From the NCBI GenBank assembly GCA_934663655.1, contig CAKUKT010000193.1, forward strand, positions 1 to 5,399: 5,399 nt of DNA, written 5' to 3'. This document shows positions 1-5,399 of this stretch, one piece after another. A program made the position numbers and the translations under genes. Within the stretch, counting starts at the first letter, position 1. Every line of letters starts with the position of its first letter. The notes below the pieces were generated by a model, which saw only the letters and a program-made list of their open reading frames with translations, searched no databases and was not told where the DNA came from. Source of the stretch: an uncultured Victivallaceae bacterium. GTDB lineage: Bacteria > Verrucomicrobiota > Lentisphaeria > Victivallales > Victivallaceae.

Positions 1-1
1 G

Positions 2-1450
2 GACACGCTGAGCGCCGGAGCCGGTCTCTGCGATCCCGGGGCGGTGCGGACGATTGTCGAAGCGGGACCGGAGGCGGTTCAGGAGATCATCAATCTCGGC
101 GCCAAGTTCACCACCCGCGGCGACCTCGGGTACACCGACGGGCGCGACGAATATGACCTCGGGCGCGAAGGCGGCCACCATCAGCGGCGCATCCTGCACG
201 CCGGGGACATCACCGGCGCCGAACTCGAACGGGTGATGATCGATTCGGTTCGGGCGATGAAGAACGTTCAGGTTTTTGAATACCACATCGCGATCGATCT
301 GATCGTCAGCAGCCGCATGGGCATCGGCGGTCCCAACCGCTGCTTCGGAGCCTACGTACTCGACACCCGGACCGGAGCCATTCACACCATGCTTTCGACG
401 GCGACGGTTATCGCCTGCGGCGGTATCGGCAAGGTCTACCTTTACACCAGCAATCCGGACGTCGCCTGTGGTTCCGGAATCGCGATGGCCTACCGGGCCG
501 GGGCCAGAATCGCCAATATGGAGTTTGTGCAGTTCCATCCGACGATTCTGCACCATCCGAAGATCCGCTCCTTCCTGATCAGCGAGGCGCTGCGCGGCGA
601 GGGCGCGGAACTCAAATGCCGCGAAAGTCGTGACTCCGAACCGGTGGAATTCATGTCCCGGTTCCACCCGATGAAAAGCCTCGCTCCCCGCGACGTCGTC
701 GCCCGGGCGATCGATTCGATGATGAAGCGTACCGGCGAGGAGTGTGTCTATCTGGACATCCGCCATCTCGACGAGGAGACGCTCCGCCGCCGCTTCCCGA
801 ACATCTTCAGTAAATGTCTCGAAGCGGGAATCAATATGGCGAAAGATTTAATCCCGGTGGTTCCGGCGGCGCACTTCCTCTGCGGCGGCATCAAAACCGA
901 CGTCAACGGCGCTTCGAGCATTATCGGCCTCTACGCGGTGGGGGAATCGGCCTGTACCGGTCTGCACGGCGCCAACCGCCTGGCTTCCAACAGTCTGCTC
1001 GAAGCAATGGTGGTGCCGCGCTTTGCGGCGCGGGAGATCAATGCGCGTTTCGCGGAATTTCGCGCCTCGCTGCCGGACGGGAGCGCCGCGCTCAACTGGA
1101 CGACCGGCAACGCAACCGATTCGGATGAACAGGTGCTCATCAGTCATAACTGGGATGAGATCCGGCGCTTCATGTGGGACTATGTCGGCATCTGCCGCAC
1201 CAACAAGCGACTCGAACGCGCCAAGAACCGGATCAAGCTGATCCGCAAGGAGATCGAAAAGTACTACTGGGATTTCATTGTCACCGCCGATCTCGTCGAA
1301 CTGCGCAACATCGCCACCGTTGCCGAATTGATCATCGATTCGTCGCTGATGCGGCATGAGAGCCGCGGTCTTCACTACAACGCCGATTATCCCTGCCGTG
1401 ATCCGGAAATGGAGTGCGTGGATACGGTGATCCAGCGGGAAATTATCTGA
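2..1450 (+). CDS. nadB: L-aspartate oxidase, 5'-truncated by window edge
   Basis: This flavoenzyme oxidises L-aspartate to iminoaspartate in the cytoplasm; quinolinate synthase (NadA) then uses the product to start NAD synthesis. The frame is open from base 2 and gives 482 residues beginning DTLSAGAGLCD. About 65 N-terminal residues, including the Rossmann FAD-binding GxGxxG, lie upstream, judged by alignment from memory to the roughly 540-residue E. coli protein. Family motifs follow in order: REGGH (164-178), QFHPT (His at 536), LAPRD (Arg at 689), PAAH (His at 872) and LHGANRLASNSLLEA (Arg at 977). The last four include the expected substrate-binding and catalytic His and Arg residues. The C-terminal helical domain has MWDYVGI and ESRGLHY. 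LHGANR and REGGH with this C-terminus favour NadB over succinate dehydrogenase or fumarate reductase flavoproteins. A GTG at 44 is internal, not the start. Cys replaces Thr at 416 (CGG) and 467, and Ser replaces Asp at 473 (CGSG for the usual TGDG). Confidence 0.96.
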   Translation, partial: DTLSAGAGLCDPGAVRTIVEAGPEAVQEIINLGAKFTTRGDLGYTDGRDEYDLGREGGHHQRRILHAGDITGAELERVMIDSVRAMKNVQVFEYHIAIDLIVSSRMGIGGPNRCFGAYVLDTRTGAIHTMLSTATVIACGGIGKVYLYTSNPDVACGSGIAMAYRAGARIANMEFVQFHPTILHHPKIRSFLISEALRGEGAELKCRESRDSEPVEFMSRFHPMKSLAPRDVVARAIDSMMKRTGEECVYLDIRHLDEETLRRRFPNIFSKCLEAGINMAKDLIPVVPAAHFLCGGIKTDVNGASSIIGLYAVGESACTGLHGANRLASNSLLEAMVVPRFAAREINARFAEFRASLPDGSAALNWTTGNATDSDEQVLISHNWDEIRRFMWDYVGICRTNKRLERAKNRIKLIRKEIEKYYWDFIVTADLVELRNIATVAELIIDSSLMRHESRGLHYNADYPCRDPEMECVDTVIQREII

Positions 1451-1465
1451 AGGTGACGACCCAGG

Positions 1466-2722
1466 ATGAAACAGGAACTCAGGGTCAGTCCCAATGCCGC
1501 GGAAGTTATCCGGATGCTCAAGGAGGCGGGGTACGAGTCCTATATCGTCGGCGGCGCGGTGCGGGATCTGCTGCTCGGGCGTGAGCCTAAGGACTTTGAT
1601 ATTTCCACCAAAGCAACTCCGGACGAAGTGCGTTCGGTATTCGGACGTCGTTCCTGCCGATTGATCGGCAAGCGTTTCCGACTTGCCCACGTCTATCTCG
1701 GCGGAGAACTCTTCGAAGTGAGCACCTTCCGCCGGGCACCCCATGACGGAAACGAACACAACGCCGACGGCGAAAAAAACGACGCTCTCCCGGAAAAACT
1801 CATCACTTCCGACAATTCTTTCGGAACCGCTGTCGAAGATGCCTGGCGGCGGGATTTCACGGTCAATGCGCTCTTTTACGATCCCACCGACTGCCGGCTC
1901 ATCGATCATACCGGCATGGGGTTGGCCGATATCGAACGCAAAGTGGTGCGGGCGATCGGCAACCCCGCGGTTCGGTTTGAAGAGGATCCGGTGCGGATGC
2001 TGCGGGCGCTGAAGCTGGTCGGCCAATATGATTTCGCGCTCGACGACGCCACTGAAAACGCTTTTTTCGCTTCGCTGCCGCTGATCCGTTATGCGGCGCC
2101 GTCTCGGCTGTCGCTGGAGCTGGAGAAAATCCTGAAGTCCACCTACGGCGATCGGCACATTCAGGCCTTTCATGATTACGGGCTGTTGCCCTATTTCCTG
2201 CCCGAGTTCAATGCCCGCTGGGGAACGCCGTTGATCAGACGGGCGCTGGATCTGCTCTTTGAACGCAACTGCCGGGTCGAAGAGGGGCGTTACCGAAACA
2301 GTGTTTCGCTCGCAATGGCGGTTCTCGCGGTGCCGTTCGTTGAGCATACCCTCGGCCGTGAACCCGGTTCGCTGTGGGATAACGACCGCGATTCACGCCA
2401 GGCGATCCGCGGGGTGCTGGAGAACTTCATGCGACCCCAGACCATGATGGTGAGAATGAGGGAATCTGCTGAAAGAATTCTACTGCTCCAGCCCGAATTT
2501 GAAGAACCGTCAGGACGGCGTGGCCAGTTGATGCAGCAGCGCAGTTATGCGCATGCCCGGGAACTGTTCCTGATCCGCCACGCCGTCGCCTGTGACCAGC
2601 TCGGCGAACTCGAACACCGCTGGCCCGCCGGCGTCGATCGCGGCAAAGATTCCCCCGGTCGGAAACGCGGCGGACGCAGCCATCGCGGCCGGGGCGAGAA
2701 AAAACATCGGGAGAAGCAGTAA
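1466..2722 (+). CDS. pcnB: PcnB-type poly(A) polymerase / class II tRNA nucleotidyltransferase family
   Basis: This 418-residue class II nucleotidyltransferase probably adds 3' poly(A) tails to RNA, which promotes RNA decay. The head domain shows VGGAVRDLLLG (28-38), the metal-binding DFD (Asp43, Asp45), RRDFTVNAL (128-136) and EDPVRMLRA (173-181). The closely related alternative is a CCA-adding enzyme. I favour poly(A) polymerase because LIGKRFRLAHV (66-76) fits the signature described for bacterial poly(A) polymerases, and because the order from FEVSTFRR through a polar loop (about 91-117) to SFGTAVEDAWRRDFT mirrors E. coli PcnB (465 residues). No HD domain is visible. The C-terminus (about 384-418) is rich in Lys, Arg and Gly and probably disordered and RNA-binding, as in PcnB proteins. 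The ATG lies 15 bases after the nadB stop, with an AAGGTG ribosome site at 1450-1455, so it is probably cotranscribed with nadB. Family is certain; substrate specificity is inferred. Confidence 0.88.
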   Translation: MKQELRVSPNAAEVIRMLKEAGYESYIVGGAVRDLLLGREPKDFDISTKATPDEVRSVFGRRSCRLIGKRFRLAHVYLGGELFEVSTFRRAPHDGNEHNADGEKNDALPEKLITSDNSFGTAVEDAWRRDFTVNALFYDPTDCRLIDHTGMGLADIERKVVRAIGNPAVRFEEDPVRMLRALKLVGQYDFALDDATENAFFASLPLIRYAAPSRLSLELEKILKSTYGDRHIQAFHDYGLLPYFLPEFNARWGTPLIRRALDLLFERNCRVEEGRYRNSVSLAMAVLAVPFVEHTLGREPGSLWDNDRDSRQAIRGVLENFMRPQTMMVRMRESAERILLLQPEFEEPSGRRGQLMQQRSYAHARELFLIRHAVACDQLGELEHRWPAGVDRGKDSPGRKRGGRSHRGRGEKKHREKQ

Positions 2723-2724
2723 TT

Positions 2725-4059
2725 ATGTCGTTTCTCCGTATTGCCATCATCGCCTTGGGCTCTCTCTGTACGCTGCTTCCCCTCGCCGGAGAGGTATTGC
2801 TCAAGCCGGATCGCACTCCCGTCAGCTATGCCGGGAAGTTTTCCAACGCGCGGGTCAATCTCCCCCCATATCGGGCCAAACGCATTGAATTTCGCGGCGC
2901 CTGGGTCGCCACCGTCGAAAACCTCGATATCGGCACCTGCAAAAGCGCCGCGGAATTTCAAGCCGCCTACCTCGCGATCGTCAACAATCTCAAAAAGGCC
3001 AATTTCAATGCCATTTTATTCCAGGTGCGCCCGACCTGCGACGCCTTTTTCCCTTCCCGCTTCAATCCGTGGTCGCGCTGGATGACCGGCCGGGAAGGGG
3101 GAAACTTCGGCGATTTCGATCCCCTTGAGTTTATGGTCAGAGAAGCCCACCGGCGTGGACTGGCTTTTCATGCCTGGCTGAATCCTTACCGGGTGATCGG
3201 CAACACCAGACTTTCCAAAAACGAATATCTGAAGACCCTCGACCAACGCAACTTCGCCAGACAGCATCCCGAACTGGTTCTCTCCTCCCCGACCGGAAAG
3301 GGAAATCTGCTTTTCCTTGATCCGGGCGAACCGGAGGTGATCAAGCATATCACCCAGGTGGTCGAAGAGATTGTGGACAACTATCAGGTCGATGGCATCG
3401 TGTTTGACGACTACTTCTATCCCTACCATGAAATCGGCGATATCGACTCCCGGAGTTTCGCCAAATACAATTATCAGAAACTCAGCCTCGCCGACTGGCG
3501 ACGTAACAACGTCACCGCCGTCATCCGCGCCGTTCGCGGCGTGATCGATCGGGCCAATCTGCAGCGGCAGCGCAAGGTGGTATTCGGAATCAGCCCCTTT
3601 GGCATCTGGGCCAACAAGGCATCCCATCCGGATGGTTCGCTCACCGGCGGCAAACAGAGTTACTTCGCCCAGTACGCCGATACCAGAAAATGGGTGCGCG
3701 AAAAACTCATCGATTATATTTCTCCCCAGCTTTACTGGCAGTTCAACCACAATGTCGCCGCCTACGCTGCGCTCGTCGACTGGTGGTGCGAAACCGTCAG
3801 AGGTACCGGCGTGAGGTTGTTCATCAGTCAGTCTGCTTCCAGAATCGGCAGTTCGGCCGACTGGAGCGCCGAAGAAGCCGTCAACCAGCTGCGCTATAAT
3901 TGCGGTCGCCCGGAAGTGTCAGGAACAATTTATTACGCTTACCGGCATATTTTCAAACCCGGCAATCCGGTTCAGGCCGAAGGCGCCGCTCGTATCAAGC
4001 GAATGTGGCGATCTCCCGCCGGCGTACCGGCTTTCCCCACCCTGCAGCGGCGGCGTTGA
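2725..4059 (+). CDS. Secreted GHL10-family glycosyl hydrolase-like protein (YddW/DigH/YngK-like)
   Basis: This 444-residue exported protein matches the glycosyl hydrolase-like 10 family (formerly DUF187), a TIM-barrel group. E. coli YddW (DigH) of this family cleaves peptidoglycan glycan strands lacking stem peptides, so an envelope role is inferred. An N-terminal signal peptide is apparent: Arg5, a hydrophobic stretch 6-20, and likely cleavage near Ala21-Glu23. Family motifs in order are FRGAWVATVENLD (57-69), FNAILFQVRP (94-103), AHRRGLAFHAWLNPYR (141-156), FLDPGEPEV (198-205), VDGIVFDDYFYPY (222-234), VVFGISPFGIWAN (285-297) and DYISPQLYWQ (330-339). Asp223, Asp228 and Asp229 are the acidic cluster expected at the barrel's active end, though I cannot assign the catalytic residues. 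Cys105 in RPTCDA stands where Gly is usual. The chain ends soon after the barrel with no visible cell-wall-binding or SPOR domain. The ATG is two bases after the pcnB stop, with GGGAG at 2709-2713 inside pcnB, suggesting translational coupling. Confidence 0.9.
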   Translation: MSFLRIAIIALGSLCTLLPLAGEVLLKPDRTPVSYAGKFSNARVNLPPYRAKRIEFRGAWVATVENLDIGTCKSAAEFQAAYLAIVNNLKKANFNAILFQVRPTCDAFFPSRFNPWSRWMTGREGGNFGDFDPLEFMVREAHRRGLAFHAWLNPYRVIGNTRLSKNEYLKTLDQRNFARQHPELVLSSPTGKGNLLFLDPGEPEVIKHITQVVEEIVDNYQVDGIVFDDYFYPYHEIGDIDSRSFAKYNYQKLSLADWRRNNVTAVIRAVRGVIDRANLQRQRKVVFGISPFGIWANKASHPDGSLTGGKQSYFAQYADTRKWVREKLIDYISPQLYWQFNHNVAAYAALVDWWCETVRGTGVRLFISQSASRIGSSADWSAEEAVNQLRYNCGRPEVSGTIYYAYRHIFKPGNPVQAEGAARIKRMWRSPAGVPAFPTLQRRR

Positions 4060-4152
4060 ACCACCGGAACGGGAAGATGGCAACTCTCCGGATTATCAGG
4101 TAACATATCGACAACGTTCCTTACTTTAACGAACTCAAATACGGAAAGAAAA
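4060..4152 (+). promoter_or_regulatory. Intergenic leader before hisG, possible promoter region
   Basis: This 93-base gap is the longest in the window, and its second half (about 4091-4152) is clearly more AT-rich than the flanking genes. That makes it the likeliest site for separate transcription of the histidine genes. No good sigma-70 pair is visible: TAACAT (4101-4106) has only a poor upstream partner, TGGCAA (4078-4083). There is no strong hairpin with a T-run that would end the upstream unit, so readthrough is possible. An eight-codon open frame (4077-4103, MATLRIIR) lacks histidine, so it is not a classical his attenuator peptide. A weak ribosome site, GGAAAG (4143-4148), precedes the hisG ATG. 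Confidence 0.3.
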
Positions 4153-5025
4153 ATGAACAAATTGATCCTCGGCATCCCCAAGGGAAGCCTCGAACAGGCC
4201 ACTGTGGAACTCTTCGGCAAAGCCGGTTACAAAATCGAAATCAGCAGCCGCTCATATTACCCGGAAATCGATGACCCCGAAATCGAGTGTATGTTGATCC
4301 GCGCTCAGGAAATGTCCCGTTATGTCGAGGAAGGAATTCTTGACTGCGGACTGACCGGTTTCGACTGGATCGAGGAAAACGCCTCCGACGTCCACGAGGC
4401 CGCCGAACTCGTCTACGGCAAGGTCGGACGCAATCCCCTTCGCTGGGTGCTCGCCGTTCCGGAAGATTCACCCATCAATTCCGTCACCGATCTCGCCGGT
4501 AAACGCATCGCCACCGAGGCCGTCGGCATGACCAAACGGTACCTCGATAAAAACGGCGTTTCCGCACGCGTGGAATTTTCCTGGGGCGCCACCGAGGTCA
4601 AACCCCCGCGGCTCGCCGATGCCATCGTCGAAATCACCGAAACCGGATCGTCCCTGCGCGCCAATAACCTGCGCATCGTCGATACCCTCTGCGAAACCAC
4701 TACCCGTTTCATTGCCAACCATCAGGCAATGCAGGACGATTTCAAACGTCGCAAAATCGAAAATCTGGCGATGCTCCTTCAGGCAGTGCTCCGCGCCGAA
4801 GGAAAATTCGGACTCATGCTTAACGTGCGCCGCAATGACCTCGAGACAATTCTTTCCCGCCTCCCCGCATTGGAACGCCCAACCGTTTCTCCGCTGGCCG
4901 ACCCCGAGTGGGTCGCCCTCAACACCATCGTGAATGAAAAGGTCGCCCGCGATCTGATCCCCGAACTTAAACGCCTCGGCGCTGCCGGAATTGTTGAATA
5001 CCCCCTGAATAAAATTATCGAATGA
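4153..5025 (+). CDS. hisG: ATP phosphoribosyltransferase, long form (histidine step 1)
   Basis: This cytoplasmic enzyme condenses ATP with PRPP to give phosphoribosyl-ATP, the committed and feedback-controlled step of histidine synthesis. At 290 residues it is the long form. The periplasmic-binding-like catalytic part starts with [13 protein letters not shown] (4-16), followed by [13 protein letters not shown] (42-54) and [11 protein letters not shown] (63-73). The PRPP-binding segment is [15 protein letters not shown] (159-173). Residues from about 205 form the C-terminal ACT-like regulatory domain, with [13 protein letters not shown] (237-249) and a terminal YPLNKIIE resembling the E. coli ending. 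Long forms bind histidine through this domain and act without HisZ, so allosteric inhibition by histidine is expected. The ATG at 4153 is favoured because the family N-terminus starts directly with the first beta strand. hisI follows after 40 bases, presumably in one transcript. The long form is also found in enterobacteria, so it does not by itself identify the phylum. Confidence 0.96.
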   Translation: MNKLILGIPKGSLEQATVELFGKAGYKIEISSRSYYPEIDDPEIECMLIRAQEMSRYVEEGILDCGLTGFDWIEENASDVHEAAELVYGKVGRNPLRWVLAVPEDSPINSVTDLAGKRIATEAVGMTKRYLDKNGVSARVEFSWGATEVKPPRLADAIVEITETGSSLRANNLRIVDTLCETTTRFIANHQAMQDDFKRRKIENLAMLLQAVLRAEGKFGLMLNVRRNDLETILSRLPALERPTVSPLADPEWVALNTIVNEKVARDLIPELKRLGAAGIVEYPLNKIIE

Positions 5026-5051
5026 ACTGCCTGATACGTAAGCTAATTGAC

Positions 5052-5057
5052 AAGGAG
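5052..5057 (+). promoter_or_regulatory. Ribosome binding site of hisI
   Basis: AAGGAG is the strongest Shine-Dalgarno match in the window. It lies eight bases before the ATG at 5066 and five before an in-frame GTG at 5063. The spacing and start codon favour the ATG. Confidence 0.75.
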
Positions 5058-5065
5058 AAGTTGTG

Positions 5066-5399
5066 ATGATTGAACTTGATTTCGATAAGTGCGGCGGTTT
5101 GATCCCCGCTATCGCTCAGGATTGGCGCTCCGGTAAGGTGCTGATGCTCGCTTACATCAATCGCGAGTCCTGGGCCGAAACCCTCGCCACCGGCAACGCC
5201 GTCTATTTTTCCCGCTCCCGCCAGAAGCTGTGGAGAAAAGGCGAAAGCTCCGGGAATGTCCAGAAGGTTAAGGAAATCCTGATCGATTGCGACGACGACA
5301 CCGTCGTGTTTAAGGTCGAACAAATCGGCGGCGCCGCTTGCCATACCGGACATGAAAGCTGCTTCTTCCGCCGACTCAATCCCGACGGCAGTACCACGG
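5066..5399 (+). CDS. hisI: Phosphoribosyl-AMP cyclohydrolase, 3'-truncated by window edge
   Basis: This metal-dependent enzyme opens the adenine ring of phosphoribosyl-AMP, the third step of histidine synthesis, in the cytoplasm. The frame from ATG 5066 runs off the window after 111 codons plus one base. Family motifs are [10 protein letters not shown] (23-32), [19 protein letters not shown] (42-60), then SSGN (61-64), DCDDD (74-78) and [10 protein letters not shown] (91-100). Asp74, Asp76 and Asp78 fit the magnesium ligands, and Cys75, Cys92 and Cys99 the zinc-binding cysteines, so the catalytic core is complete. Monofunctional HisI is usually about 110-140 residues. Since the end is missing, a fusion to HisE (phosphoribosyl-ATP pyrophosphatase), as in E. 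coli, cannot be excluded. It follows hisG by 40 bases with a strong ribosome site, so the two are probably cotranscribed. Confidence 0.95.
   Translation, partial: MIELDFDKCGGLIPAIAQDWRSGKVLMLAYINRESWAETLATGNAVYFSRSRQKLWRKGESSGNVQKVKEILIDCDDDTVVFKVEQIGGAACHTGHESCFFRRLNPDGSTT

Noticed and set aside
44..46. GTG at 44 as the nadB start
   Set aside because: Codons upstream from base 2 encode the conserved DTLSAGAGLCD segment of NadB, so the gene simply enters from outside the window.
848..2347. A 499-codon open frame on the - strand opposite nadB and pcnB
   Set aside because: It spans two well-recognised + strand genes, its translation shows no family motif, and it looks like a GC-rich antisense shadow of their codon pattern.
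2755..2770. Possible lipoprotein signal at Cys15 of the GHL10 protein
   Set aside because: The residues before the Cys (Gly-Ser-Leu) do not fit a lipobox, and the hydrophobic stretch continues past it, so an ordinary signal peptide fits better.
3016..3750. A 244-codon open frame on the - strand inside the GHL10 gene
   Set aside because: It lies wholly opposite a gene with clear family motifs and has no recognisable domain or separate ribosome site that I could see.
4018..4035. Inverted repeat GCCGG-CGTA-CCGGC followed by TTTCC, as a possible terminator
   Set aside because: The stem is only five pairs, sits inside the coding end of the GHL10 gene, and lacks a real T-run.
5047..5052. Perfect TTGACA before hisI as a -35 box
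   Set aside because: No -10-like hexamer lies 16-18 bases downstream. That position falls in the hisI coding start, and the hexamer overlaps the ribosome site, so it is probably chance.

Overview
The window reads as a compact stretch of bacterial chromosome. Five protein genes lie on the + strand, all pointing the same way, with short gaps and GC-rich codons. No RNA genes, insertion sequences, CRISPR arrays or long repeats are visible. Two genes are cut by the window: the first lacks its 5' end and the last its 3' end. The host is probably a Gram-negative-type bacterium. By general resemblance of the HisG sequence and the gene content, I would guess the Planctomycetes-Verrucomicrobia-Chlamydiae group, perhaps Lentisphaerota. 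This is an impression from memory, not a computed placement.

Positions 2-1450 hold most of nadB (L-aspartate oxidase, first step of NAD synthesis from aspartate). After 15 bases comes a class II nucleotidyltransferase of the PcnB type (1466-2722), best called poly(A) polymerase, with a strongly basic C-terminal tail. Two bases after its stop, a secreted GHL10-type glycosyl hydrolase-like protein begins (2725-4059), a relative of the YddW/DigH group. These three are spaced like one transcription unit, although their functions (cofactor synthesis, RNA tailing, envelope glycan processing) have no obvious common pathway.

A 93-base, relatively AT-rich gap (4060-4152) separates them from a histidine biosynthesis pair. 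These are long-form hisG (4153-5025, ATP phosphoribosyltransferase, step 1) and hisI (from 5066 past the window end, phosphoribosyl-AMP cyclohydrolase, step 3). The gap is the most plausible place for a new promoter, but I see no convincing -35/-10 pair or terminator there.

Overall these are ordinary housekeeping genes. I did not find a new biological system. The points worth a second look are modest: unusual residues at conserved NadB positions, a PcnB-type enzyme in a possibly non-proteobacterial genome, its basic tail, and its tight coupling to an envelope hydrolase-like gene.
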